This document shows, piece after piece, positions 1 to 9,632 of a stretch of 40,109 bases of DNA (positions are counted from its first letter, which is position 1; each line of letters opens with the position of its first letter). Both the position numbers and the translations under genes were made by a program. The stretch is from Eubacteriales bacterium. Lineage in GTDB: Bacteria > Bacillota > Clostridia > Oscillospirales > Acutalibacteraceae. Under the pieces are notes generated by a model. The model was given only the letters and a program-made list of their open reading frames with translations, was not told where the DNA came from and made no database searches. Location: contig JAQXWS010000025.1 in the NCBI GenBank assembly GCA_029225565.1, positions 1-40,109 of the forward strand, read 5' to 3'.

Positions 1-163
1 GGTACCATCGTACATCTTCCCTCGCAAGAAAACGAAATTCAATCCCATTTCTCGAAGTCTGTCAGCGTGTAGAAATTTATAATTTGACTTTTTCTACACG
101 CAAAGGACACACCGATTTTGGTGTGTCCTTTGTTATGGTAATTTATTATAATATCGTCAAAGA
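1..163. terminator. Two tandem hairpins downstream of ilvC
   Basis: Two perfect inverted repeats stand side by side: a 10-bp stem (66-75 with 91-100, 15-nt loop) and a 12-bp stem (102-113 with 120-131, 6-nt loop). The second lies just past the ilvC stop on the minus strand, and its arms begin with AAA and end with TTT, as in an intrinsic terminator, so it probably ends ilvC transcription. The first may serve a gene that enters from the left. Bases 2-82 and 1-72 are each open in one plus-strand frame without a start, so the tail of an upstream gene is possible but unproven. Confidence 0.5.
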
Positions 164-1258
<1,095 letters not shown>

Positions 1259-1262
1259 TCAC

Positions 1263-1291
1263 ATTATATATTGTCAGTTGTCCTATGTCAA
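1263..1291 (-). promoter_or_regulatory. Sigma-A promoter of ilvC
   Basis: On the minus strand TTGACA (1291-1286) and TATAAT (1268-1263) are separated by exactly 17 bp, a perfect match to the sigma-A consensus. The predicted start is near 1256, giving a leader of about 70 nt before ilvC. Confidence 0.85.
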
Positions 1292-1308
1292 TAGGCAATT
1301 TGCAAATT

Positions 1309-1962
1309 TTACAATTTTTCTATAGCATGGATGATATGGAGCCTCATTGCGGTGCGAGCGCCCTCCGGATTTCTCTTTTTTATAAAATCCATAATCAGCC
1401 TGTCGTCCTGCATATTTGAATTACTGACCTCGTCATCCTTTTGCAGTACCACAACACCCTTTTTTATCGCATTAAAAATAATAGGCATAAACTGCTTTAC
1501 GAACGCATTATGTGTAGCGTTGGCAATACTCTCGTGGAACTTTTGTTCCTCATAGGTTCTGTCCTCACCGCTGATAATCTTGCGCTCAATCGCCTCGCCG
1601 TAATGACAAATAGCGGCAATCTCGTCGTCAGTGGCACGCAGCGCTGCATAATAAGCACAGTCAGGCTCAAACATCAACCGCATCTCGAACAAATCGTCAA
1701 GGCCGGACGCAATCTCGCCAATGTTGTCCATATCTATAGTGGTGTTGGAGGTGACGAAGGTACCCTTGCCTCGTTTAATCTCCAGCACGCCGTTGGTGGT
1801 AAGTATTTTGATAGCCTCTCGCAAGGTGGAACGACTGACGCCCAACTCGCAGGCCAAGTCGTTCTCGTTAGGCAGCTTGTCGCCCACGGCAAAGCGATTG
1901 TCAACCTCGATCATTCTCAATATAGTCTGGGCTATGTTGTCTGCCAGCATAGAACCTGCCAT
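1309..1962 (-). CDS. FadR-subfamily GntR transcriptional regulator
   Basis: DNA-binding regulator of about 217 residues. The N-terminal winged helix (about 1-75) carries the typical GntR core: KLPNENDLACELGVSRSTLR followed by EAIKILTTNGVLEIKRGKG. The C-terminal two thirds is helical (FCD effector domain: DLFEMRLMFEPDCAYYAA, conserved His/Asp pattern, HESIANAT). FCD regulators usually sense small carboxylates. The start at 1962 is chosen because GGGAGGTG lies 6-7 nt upstream; a GTG 33 nt further up has no ribosome site. It sits directly upstream of ilvC on the same strand with possible operators at both promoters, so control of ilvC and autoregulation are plausible but not shown. Confidence 0.88.
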   Translation of the reverse strand: MAGSMLADNIAQTILRMIEVDNRFAVGDKLPNENDLACELGVSRSTLREAIKILTTNGVLEIKRGKGTFVTSNTTIDMDNIGEIASGLDDLFEMRLMFEPDCAYYAALRATDDEIAAICHYGEAIERKIISGEDRTYEEQKFHESIANATHNAFVKQFMPIIFNAIKKGVVVLQKDDEVSNSNMQDDRLIMDFIKKRNPEGARTAMRLHIIHAIEKL

Positions 1963-1985
1963 ATATACACCTCCCTGTTTTTTCA

Positions 1986-2015
1986 ATAATACCACAAGAG
2001 GTATACCAAAGTCAA
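1986..2015 (-). promoter_or_regulatory. Promoter of the GntR regulator
   Basis: Minus-strand TTGACT (2015-2010) and TATTAT (1991-1986) with an 18-bp spacer. TGTCTGACA, a 4-1-4 palindrome, lies immediately upstream (about 2020-2028) and could be an autoregulatory site. Confidence 0.6.
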
Positions 2016-2154
2016 TATGTTGTCAGACATCTTACAATATTTTTTGTATGTATGATGAAGCGAACGCTTTTTTTGCACAATTTGCAACAAAGACTTGTAA
2101 ATTGTGAACAAATGGTATAAAATGAAAATAATCATAAAATGTGGAGGCGGTAAA

Positions 2155-3390
2155 TTGAATAACGCTACCAAAATCAAATACTATATTGAATCCCTGTGCA
2201 TATACAACATCAAGAATGACGAAATAATCGACGGGATATATCGTATGTTATCCAACATCGACAACGACAAGGTACTGCTGATGCAGAGTCAATTGTTCGC
2301 ACTACTGTCCCGACACAAGTCGCTGAGGCACTATGTATCAAAGCTGATACTCACCGACGACAATGTGTTCACTAAGGCAGCCGCTGCCGGTAAATCGGAC
2401 CAACTTGACCCCACAATATTGGAGGCTGTTAAGTCCGACCTGCAAAAGCTGGAGGCAATCGCCAATGTGACCGTCAATGATGTTATCCTGGCAGAGGAGA
2501 ACAAGGATATACAGGAAATACTGGAGACCATGCCCTCATGGAAAACCGATGGCAAAGCGATGCTCCCCCTTACAGAAAATTGGGCAGGACAAATTGATGA
2601 GCTGATTGATTTTCACAAAAACAACGGCTACGGAAAGTATGCGAAGTTCAACGCATTCACCTGGCGTAACCGAGAGCTGGAGCCTATAACCGCCCTTGAC
2701 CCCATAACTCTGGCTGACCTAAAAAATTACGAAACCCAAAGAAAACAGGTACTGGACAACACGATAGCGTTTCTTCGCGGACTGCCTGCAAACAACACCC
2801 TGTTGTACGGTGACAGAGGCACCGGAAAGAGCAGTACCATACACGCAATTCTGAACGAATATCACAATATGGGTCTGCGTATGATAGAGATTTCCAAAAG
2901 CGACATAAATGACTTGACGATGATTAGAGAACGCATCAGCGACAGTCCCATGAAATTCATCATATACATTGATGACTTAAGCTTTGACACTCACGATGAC
3001 AGCTTTGGCGAGCTGAAAGCGGCGCTGGAGGGCTCTCTGTCAGGCAGGCAGAACAATATCCTGATATACGCCACCTCCAATCGCCGTCACTTAATCAAGG
3101 AAAGCTTTTCCGACAGAGAGAATGATGTAAACCGCAGCGACACCATGCAGGAAAACCTGAGTCTGTCAGACAGATTCGGACTCAGCGTTACATTCCTAAA
3201 TCCTGACAAAACCGAGTATCAGGACATTGTGGCAAAGATTGCGGCAGACCGAGGCCTAAGGGTGGATATGGACGCTCTGGTAGAAGAGGCCGATCAGTGG
3301 GCCCGCCGCCGAGGAGGCAGGTCGCCCAGATGCGCAAAGCAGTTTGTGGACTATGTCGAAAGCAGAGAAATTATGGCAAATAACAATTAA
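2155..3390 (+). CDS. AAA+ ATPase, DUF815 family
   Basis: P-loop ATPase of about 411 residues in the DUF815 family, common and uncharacterised in Clostridia. The N-terminal half is helical. The AAA core has Walker A GDRGTGKSS (about 219-227), Walker B IIYIDDLSF (about 269-277), a sensor-like ATSNRR and an arginine-rich C-terminal helix (RRRGGRSPR). Start: a TTG at 2155 with GGAGG 7 nt upstream is better supported than the GTG at 2104, which has no ribosome site. TATAAA at 2116-2121 may be its -10 box. It stands alone between the divergent regulator and the two-component operon, and no substrate can be inferred. Confidence 0.85.
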   Translation: MNNATKIKYYIESLCIYNIKNDEIIDGIYRMLSNIDNDKVLLMQSQLFALLSRHKSLRHYVSKLILTDDNVFTKAAAAGKSDQLDPTILEAVKSDLQKLEAIANVTVNDVILAEENKDIQEILETMPSWKTDGKAMLPLTENWAGQIDELIDFHKNNGYGKYAKFNAFTWRNRELEPITALDPITLADLKNYETQRKQVLDNTIAFLRGLPANNTLLYGDRGTGKSSTIHAILNEYHNMGLRMIEISKSDINDLTMIRERISDSPMKFIIYIDDLSFDTHDDSFGELKAALEGSLSGRQNNILIYATSNRRHLIKESFSDRENDVNRSDTMQENLSLSDRFGLSVTFLNPDKTEYQDIVAKIAADRGLRVDMDALVEEADQWARRRGGRSPRCAKQFVDYVESREIMANNN

Positions 3391-3502
3391 TTGTTTGTTC
3401 AAAAAATTAATGTTTTGTTAACCCGAATGTAAAAATATACTAAAAAATGTGTGGTAATATACACCCATCACAGTGATAATAAAACGAATGAGAGGTAATT
3501 AT

Positions 3503-4201
3503 ATGTCGAACAAGATATTGGTAGTAGATGACGACCTGAATATTTGCGAACTGCTAAAGCTGTACCTTGAGAATGACGGCTATGTTGTATATACTGCAAA
3601 CGACGGGCAGGAGGCAGTAAATATGTTCCAGACAAAAACTCCCGACCTGGTGTTGCTGGACATAATGCTGCCAAAAATGGACGGATGGCAGGTATGCCGC
3701 GAAATCAGAAAGACATCCTCTGCTCCAATCATAATGCTGACAGCCAAAGGCGAGACTTTTGACAAGGTACTGGGCCTGGAGCTGGGTGCCGATGACTATG
3801 TGGTAAAGCCCTTTGACGCAAAGGAGGTTATGGCCAGAGTAAAGGCCGTACTTCGCAGAACAAAGGGAGAGGCTGAGGCTGCAGATTCCCAAAACAAAAT
3901 TGTAATGTACGATAACCTGGAAATCAATATTGCCAACTACGAGATGAAGGTTAACGGCGAGCCTGTGGACACTCCGCCCAAAGAGTTGGAGCTGATATAC
4001 CACTTTGCCTCAAACCCAAACAGAGTATATACCCGTGACCAGCTTCTTGATGAGGTATGGGGATTCGACTACTACGGCGACTCCCGTACCGTCGATGTAC
4101 ATGTCAAGAGATTGCGTGAAAAGCTGGAGGGAGTATCCGACAAATGGAGCCTGAAGACCGTATGGGGAGTGGGCTACAAATTTGAAACTAAGGAAAACTA
4201 A
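3503..4201 (+). CDS. OmpR/PhoB-type response regulator
   Basis: Two-component response regulator of 232 residues. The receiver domain (about 1-118) has the acidic pocket D9-D11, phospho-acceptor D53 in LVLLDIMLP, the conserved Thr/Ala in MLTAKG, and Lys in VVKPFD. A winged-helix output domain (about 135-230) ends in RTVDVHVKRLREKL and VWGVGYKFE, typical of the PhoB/WalR group. Start ATG 3503 follows AGAGGTA. The kinase gene begins 3 nt after its stop, so the two are co-transcribed and very likely a cognate pair. Confidence 0.95.
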   Translation: MSNKILVVDDDLNICELLKLYLENDGYVVYTANDGQEAVNMFQTKTPDLVLLDIMLPKMDGWQVCREIRKTSSAPIIMLTAKGETFDKVLGLELGADDYVVKPFDAKEVMARVKAVLRRTKGEAEAADSQNKIVMYDNLEINIANYEMKVNGEPVDTPPKELELIYHFASNPNRVYTRDQLLDEVWGFDYYGDSRTVDVHVKRLREKLEGVSDKWSLKTVWGVGYKFETKEN

Positions 4202-4204
4202 TTG

Positions 4205-5698
4205 ATGCCAAAGAAGAAAAGCAGAAAGCAAAATATCTTCCTGACCTACTTTGTACTGTTCGGAGCGTTGTTTGCCGTTAGCTTTACAATCCTGGGTGGC
4301 TCCCTGATTATGATGGTAAACGGCTACTCCCTGAACGAAAAGACGAACCTCCTTAAGGAAAACACCGCCACTCTCAGCAGGGCTGTGTCCGAAACGCTGA
4401 TTATCAATGATATGAACAGCAGCTATTCTCCGGAAAAAGAGGTTTTGTCCGAATCGTTGATGATGGTATCCAACTGTATCGACTCAGATATATTTATTTG
4501 CGACCCCACCGGTAATGTGATTATATGCAAGGACCAATCAGGCATCAAGGCATACACAGATATGTGTACCGTATGCTCCCAGCACATGGGATTCAAGGTG
4601 GATGACAAACTGATACAGCGAGTGTACGAGGGTACTGCCATCAGCCAAACGGTAATCAACGGCGAAAAGTACTATGTAGTAGGTACAGTCATTAAATCAT
4701 CATATCCCAACGGCAGCAAGGACAAGATTATTGGCTCTGTATTTGCTCTTACACCTGCCGGCACAAGCTCACTGGTATCCACGGTTTTCAAGATGTTTTT
4801 TGTGGTTACACTTATATGTCTTGTAGGTGCATTCATCGGTATAGGCATACTGACAAAAAGAATGATTACACCGTTACAGCAGATGAGCGCGGCTGCAAAG
4901 CGATTTGCCGTGGGCGACTTTTCCTACAGAGTCAGAATCGACGGTGAGGACGAGCTTGCAGACCTGGGCAACGCCTTTAACGATATGGCTGACGCGCTGG
5001 ATAAGCTGGAGAGCTCACGAAGGTCCTTTGTTGCAAATGTGTCCCACGAATTGAAGACGCCGATGACATCCATAGCAGGATTTATCGACGGCATCCTGGA
5101 CGGAACCATACCAAAGGAAAAAGAAGAGTATTATCTCAAAATTGTCAGCGATGAGGTTAGGAGATTATCCCGACTGGTGGTTGCTATGCTCAATATGAGC
5201 AAGATGGAATCCGGCGATTTTGAAATGAAGCCAAAGAATTACAACATTACAGACCAAATTATCCACATATTACTGACCTTTGAGCAAAAGATAGAAAAGA
5301 AGAATATCGAAATCAGAGGACTGGACGAAGTTGAGCCCTGTTTCATCGACGCCGACACGGATATGATATATCAGGTTGTATATAACCTGTTTGACAACGC
5401 CGTAAAGTTTACAAACGAAAACGGATATATCCAAATATCAATAAAAGAAATGGCTGATTATGTACAAATATCTATCAAGAACAGCGGCGAGGGCATCAAT
5501 TCCAACGAGCTAAGCAGAATATTCGAGCGCTTTTACAAGGTGGATAAGTCTCGCAGTCTGGATGCAAAAGGAGCAGGACTTGGTCTCTATATCGTAAAAA
5601 TGATGATAGAGATGCACGGCGGACGAATCTATGCGCGCTCCGACAGCAAAACAGAGGCAGAGTTCATATTTACGCTGCCGAAAAATATAAAAAAATAA
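4205..5698 (+). CDS. Sensor histidine kinase (HAMP, HisKA, HATPase)
   Basis: Membrane kinase of about 497 residues partnering the preceding regulator. TM1 is at about 12-38 and an extracellular sensor at about 39-193; TM2 (about 194-217), HAMP (about 218-270), HisKA with the phospho-His at about 281 in FVANVSHELKTP, and HATPase_c with N box NLFDNAVKFT and G box GAGLGLYIVK follow. The sensor carries a cluster of five cysteines at about 91-124, including a CxxC, unusual for a generic WalK/PhoR-like kinase and suggesting redox or metal sensing or a disulfide. Start ATG 4205 is favoured (AAGGA 10 nt upstream); a TTG directly before it is possible. The HtrA-type gene downstream is a likely target. 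Confidence 0.94.
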   Translation: MPKKKSRKQNIFLTYFVLFGALFAVSFTILGGSLIMMVNGYSLNEKTNLLKENTATLSRAVSETLIINDMNSSYSPEKEVLSESLMMVSNCIDSDIFICDPTGNVIICKDQSGIKAYTDMCTVCSQHMGFKVDDKLIQRVYEGTAISQTVINGEKYYVVGTVIKSSYPNGSKDKIIGSVFALTPAGTSSLVSTVFKMFFVVTLICLVGAFIGIGILTKRMITPLQQMSAAAKRFAVGDFSYRVRIDGEDELADLGNAFNDMADALDKLESSRRSFVANVSHELKTPMTSIAGFIDGILDGTIPKEKEEYYLKIVSDEVRRLSRLVVAMLNMSKMESGDFEMKPKNYNITDQIIHILLTFEQKIEKKNIEIRGLDEVEPCFIDADTDMIYQVVYNLFDNAVKFTNENGYIQISIKEMADYVQISIKNSGEGINSNELSRIFERFYKVDKSRSLDAKGAGLGLYIVKMMIEMHGGRIYARSDSKTEAEFIFTLPKNIKK

Positions 5699-5869
5699 GC
5701 AATAAATATTTAGTGTGAAGTCACACTAATCCGATTGTATCGGCCTCAAAAATTTGCCTTTGGCATATTTTTGAGATGCTTAATTCCCGTTATGCGCATT
5801 ATCCGGCTACAGTAATGCGTTAGGAATTATTAAAAAATATTTGTAGCCGGAAAGGTTATAGGAATTATT
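5699..5869 (+). promoter_or_regulatory. Structured leader between kinase and HtrA gene
   Basis: 171 bases hold three inverted repeats: TTAGTGTGA/TCACACTAA (5710-5718 with 5721-5729); a 14-bp stem with one mismatch (5745-5758 with 5762-5775, 3-nt loop); and CCGGCTACA/TGTAGCCGG (5803-5811 with 5842-5850) ending just before the HtrA ribosome site. TAGGAATTATTA is present twice (5821-5832 and 5859-5870), the second copy containing the Shine-Dalgarno and first base of the start codon. No T run follows the hairpins, so they look more like operators or translational control elements than terminators. Confidence 0.4.
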
Positions 5870-7324
5870 ATGGACGATTTTAATTACGGAAACAATAATC
5901 AACCCCAAAACGATGATTATACCCCGGCAGAAAATAATACAGCCGAGCCAATGCGGTCTCAGTCTGCTCCCTCTAACCGGGGGTACTACGGCGACAACTC
6001 TGTACCGCCCATGTACAGTCAGCCTGTGCAGGAGCAGTACTACATTCCCCCGCAGCAGTACAATCAACCGGCAACACTATCTGCAGAAGAAAAGCCAAAG
6101 AAAAATAAAAACAAAACTATAGTAGGCATTTTGGTTGTGCTGGCAATCTGCATTGTGGTTGCTATTGCAGGAACAATAGCTGCATATCTTGGAAACAGCG
6201 ACGCAGACACCGGCAATGACAGCAACACCAGCCAATCCCAAAGCAAGGACGGAGACTACAAGGCTAATGTAGAAAGCAGTGGCGAGACGGCAAAAAAGGA
6301 TGCCGACGGCAACCTGACTGCAGCGGGAGTAGCCCAAAACAATATGGACTCCTGCGTAGGTATCACAGTATATGCCGCACAGAGCGCATACGACTATTTT
6401 TACAGCTACGGCTACGGAAGCAACTCCAACGGCGGAGAGGTTAAGGCAGGTACCGGCTCAGGCGTAATAATGAGCGAAAGCAAGGGCAAAACATACATTA
6501 TGACCGCTGCCCATGTTATCTCGGACGGAACAAAATTTACCGTAACCCTCAACAACGACGAGGAATACGATGCCGAAGTTGTAGGTATTGACAGTCAAAC
6601 AGATATTGGCGTTCTGTCCATCCAAAAAACCGGACTAAAGGTTGCCAAATTCGGCAACAGCGATGATATTGAGGTTGGCGAGGGATGCGTAGCCATCGGT
6701 TGTCCCGGCGGCCTTGAGTTCAAAAACAGTGTTACCCAAGGTATCGTATCTGCAGTTGACAGACCTGTGGAGTCATCCATTGGATACGACACAAAATGTA
6801 TCCAGGTTGACGCCGCTATCAATCCCGGTAACTCCGGCGGCGCGCTGTTCAATATGCAGGGTCAGGTAATCGGCATCAATTCGTCCAAGATTGCATCAAC
6901 AGAATATGAGGGCATGGGATTTGCGGTACCCAGCAATACTGCCGTAAACACAGCCAACAGCCTCATAGAGCATGGCTATGTAGCAGGAAGAGCGAAGCTC
7001 GGATTATCATATCTGCCCTTGTCCAGCTTTAACAACGCGTCTGCAATACTGGCAGAATTGGATAAGCAGGGATACAAGGACGCCCAAGGTACAATGGTTG
7101 TACAGGAAATTGACGAAAATTCCAACCTCAAGAACTCCGACCTGCAAAAGTACGATATGATTGTTGCCGTTAACGGAAAGACTATGACATCCACCGATGT
7201 TGTAACCTCCCTGCTCAGTGAGTCCAAGCCCGGCGATACAATCACCCTGACAATTGCCAGAGTTGATGACGACAGAATAAAAACATTCGACATTAAGTGC
7301 AAGCTAATCGAATCTAAGGAATAA
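5870..7324 (+). CDS. HtrA/DegP-type membrane-anchored serine protease
   Basis: Surface quality-control protease of 484 residues. A Gln/Asn/Pro-rich cytoplasmic N-terminus (1-82) precedes one membrane segment (about 83-106) and a Ser/Asp-rich linker. The trypsin-like domain has an intact triad: H215 in TAAHV, D245 in TDIGVL, S322 in NPGNSGG. A C-terminal PDZ domain spans about 380-480. Such proteins degrade misfolded exported proteins and are often controlled by envelope-stress two-component systems, which fits the regulator/kinase pair just upstream. Start ATG 5870 has AGGAA in front. A strong terminator follows at 7359-7385. Confidence 0.95.
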   Translation: MDDFNYGNNNQPQNDDYTPAENNTAEPMRSQSAPSNRGYYGDNSVPPMYSQPVQEQYYIPPQQYNQPATLSAEEKPKKNKNKTIVGILVVLAICIVVAIAGTIAAYLGNSDADTGNDSNTSQSQSKDGDYKANVESSGETAKKDADGNLTAAGVAQNNMDSCVGITVYAAQSAYDYFYSYGYGSNSNGGEVKAGTGSGVIMSESKGKTYIMTAAHVISDGTKFTVTLNNDEEYDAEVVGIDSQTDIGVLSIQKTGLKVAKFGNSDDIEVGEGCVAIGCPGGLEFKNSVTQGIVSAVDRPVESSIGYDTKCIQVDAAINPGNSGGALFNMQGQVIGINSSKIASTEYEGMGFAVPSNTAVNTANSLIEHGYVAGRAKLGLSYLPLSSFNNASAILAELDKQGYKDAQGTMVVQEIDENSNLKNSDLQKYDMIVAVNGKTMTSTDVVTSLLSESKPGDTITLTIARVDDDRIKTFDIKCKLIESKE

Positions 7325-7358
7325 ACACCAACACACTTTATCGCAGTCTGTCAGCAAT

Positions 7359-7385
7359 AAGCCCCAACCGAATCGGTTGGGGCTT
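7359..7385. terminator. Bidirectional terminator between HtrA and oxidoreductase genes
   Basis: A 12-bp perfect GC-rich stem (7359-7370 with 7374-7385) with loop AAT sits between two convergent genes. AT-rich sequence follows on the plus side and can serve both directions. Confidence 0.8.
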
Positions 7386-7415
7386 ATATATTATTTGTTG
7401 TACTATATATCCTAT

Positions 7416-9485
7416 TTACTTAAGGCTAATTGCAGCCTTGTATGCAGTGGAGGTGGCATTTTGGATTCTGCCCACCTTGTACTCATCACCAATCCGGAAC
7501 ACACGCTCAAAGCCTGCGTTAACCTCATCATAAAGTGATGTGTTGCTCCTGGAGCCCAAAGCCAAAACCGTGGCGTCAACATTATGAATTGTCAGGGCGC
7601 CGGTGTCAACATTCTTGGTAACAATCTTGTCATCAAACAATTCGCTAAGCTGCTCCCCGGTAAAAAAGCGTGTCCCACTCTGACGAAGTCTTGGCATAAT
7701 ATCGTCCAAATGCTGCATCCAGGTACCGGGTGCAATCTCCTTTGCCATCTCTACAACAATGGTGCTGCAGCCATGGTCATTAAGATACTCTGCCGTCTCC
7801 AAACCGGTCATACCGGAGCCGATAACCGCCACCTTTTTACCGTCCAGATTCACCTTTCCGGTAAGAACATCGGCAAAGGTAATCATCTCGTCATAATTGT
7901 ACTCGCCGGGGAACTTGGGCTTAACAGGATTTGAGCCCATCGCTAAGAATACTGCATACGGGTCATATTTTTTTATAGTATCTATATCAGCAAGGGTATC
8001 ATACACAAGCTCCACGCCGTTGTCGTTGCAAAGCGCCACCAAATCCTCAATAAGCCATCCTATCTTGGCCTTATGGGGAGGGGCGGATGCCAGCTTAAGC
8101 TGGCCGCCGGGGGTACTGTCCTTTTCCAGAACAGTAACATTAAAGCCGCGCTGAGCAAGAATATATGCGGCAGTAAGACCCGATGCACCGGCACCGACAA
8201 CTACTACCTTGCGTCCGTTACCGTCCACAACAAGCTCCTTGCCCTCATTGCCCACAAAGGGATTTACGGCGCACTCGCCGTGTCCGCCGATATATGCGTT
8301 TGTCTCCATGGACTCAAAGCAGTTAAGGCAACAGATACATCTGCGTATGTGCTCCCCGTTCTGTGCCTTGCGGGTCCAATCAGGGTCTGCAATATGGGGC
8401 CTGCCAAGTGACACAAAGTCCTGAACGCCCTCCTCAATCTGCTGAGCAGCCTGCTCCGGTGAGCGAATAAGATTGGCGGCAATAACAGGAATACTGACAG
8501 CCTCCTTTACTGCCTTGGCCATATATTTGCGCCAGCCGGGCTCAAATGATACGGGCTCCAACCAGTAATTGAATGTATCATATCCTGCGCTGGACACATC
8601 AATGGCGTCAATGCCAAGCTTCTCCAAAGCCTTTGCGTACTTTATACCCTCGTCAAGGCCGTAGCCCTTATCGGGCTGACCCTGCATTGCATAACACTCG
8701 TCAACAGTAAGGCGAACAATCAGCGGAAAGTCCTTGCCGCATTCTCTCCTGATACCGTTGATGATATTGGTGATGAATCTCATACGATTTTCAAAACTGC
8801 CGCCGTACTCGTCGGTACGCCGGTTAGTAACCGGCGACAAAAACTGCTGTAGCAAATATCCGTGGCTGCAGTGAAGCTCTACACCGTCACAGCCAGCTTT
8901 CTTTACCCTAACGGCAGCGTCAATAAAATCTTGTTCCAGTCCCTTGATTTCGCTGTGCTTAAGGGCTCTCACTCTGCCACCGGCAAAATAAGCAGGGTCG
9001 CACTTTGAGGGCGCTACCGAGCAAGGTACAATATTTTTTTCTATCATAGTGGGGCCAACCTTAGGAGTCAGCTTAAACAGCAGTTTGCCGTAGGCTCCCT
9101 TGGTAATCTTTTGCATCATAATGCTGACAGGCACGGTACCCACCATCAGGCCCACATTCTGTCTGCCGGGGTGATGAAGTTGGACAAACAGCTTAGCTCC
9201 GTGCTTATGTATTCTGTCGGCCATCCTCGATACCGACTCAATGGTGGAGTCGTTGCTCATAGACAACTGTCCGAATGCGCTGGCGCCTGTCTTGTCGTTA
9301 ACACGGGTAATCTCGGTAATGATAAGACCAGTACCGCCCTTTGCCCGAGCCTCGTAGTAATCCATCATCTCATCGGTGGCAGTACCGTCGAACTGACCGA
9401 AACCCAAAAGCATTGGTGACATTACAATTCTGTTTTTGATTTCGCAAGAGCCTATTTTCATAGGTGTGAATAGGATATCATTCAT
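7416..9485 (-). CDS. NADH:flavin oxidoreductase / 2-enoate reductase family
   Basis: Multidomain oxidoreductase of 689 residues with the plan of 2-enoate reductase, 2,4-dienoyl-CoA reductase and BaiCD/BaiH. An N-terminal FMN TIM barrel (Old Yellow Enzyme type, about 1-370: PMLLGF, VQLHHPGRQ, VELHCSHGYLLQQFLSP, SLGRPHIADP) is followed by a 4Fe-4S binding segment (Cys 383, 386, 389 and 405, with an extra Cys at 385) and an FAD/NAD(P)-binding unit with VVVVGAGASGLTAAY (about 427-441) and VAVIGSGMTGLETAEY. It reduces activated C=C bonds with NAD(P)H through FAD, Fe-S and FMN. The substrate cannot be told; bile-acid or enoate reduction would be guesses. The start has GGGGGAAACGGG upstream. It is transcribed alone. 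Confidence 0.9.
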   Translation of the reverse strand: MNDILFTPMKIGSCEIKNRIVMSPMLLGFGQFDGTATDEMMDYYEARAKGGTGLIITEITRVNDKTGASAFGQLSMSNDSTIESVSRMADRIHKHGAKLFVQLHHPGRQNVGLMVGTVPVSIMMQKITKGAYGKLLFKLTPKVGPTMIEKNIVPCSVAPSKCDPAYFAGGRVRALKHSEIKGLEQDFIDAAVRVKKAGCDGVELHCSHGYLLQQFLSPVTNRRTDEYGGSFENRMRFITNIINGIRRECGKDFPLIVRLTVDECYAMQGQPDKGYGLDEGIKYAKALEKLGIDAIDVSSAGYDTFNYWLEPVSFEPGWRKYMAKAVKEAVSIPVIAANLIRSPEQAAQQIEEGVQDFVSLGRPHIADPDWTRKAQNGEHIRRCICCLNCFESMETNAYIGGHGECAVNPFVGNEGKELVVDGNGRKVVVVGAGASGLTAAYILAQRGFNVTVLEKDSTPGGQLKLASAPPHKAKIGWLIEDLVALCNDNGVELVYDTLADIDTIKKYDPYAVFLAMGSNPVKPKFPGEYNYDEMITFADVLTGKVNLDGKKVAVIGSGMTGLETAEYLNDHGCSTIVVEMAKEIAPGTWMQHLDDIMPRLRQSGTRFFTGEQLSELFDDKIVTKNVDTGALTIHNVDATVLALGSRSNTSLYDEVNAGFERVFRIGDEYKVGRIQNATSTAYKAAISLK

Positions 9486-9593
9486 CCCGTTTCCCCCGTT
9501 CTGTTCTTTGTTTTATATTATGATATAAGGACAGGTTAAAGCCTTGTCGCATATACAACATATATATTCTAACATATTACACCTATCATTTCA

Positions 9594-9626
9594 ACAAAAA
9601 TAAAACGGATGGAGCAAGCCATCCGT
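9594..9626 (-). terminator. Terminator of the rsmA-MATE operon
   Basis: An 8-bp stem ACGGATGG/CCATCCGT (9605-9612 with 9619-9626) is followed on the minus strand by TTTTATTTTTG, immediately after the MATE gene stop. Confidence 0.85.
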
Positions 9627-9632
9627 AATTGG

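Noticed and set aside
1-6. GGTACC (KpnI site) at the first base as a vector or clone junction
   Set aside because: A 6-base site occurs by chance, and several others are present in the window; no vector sequence follows.
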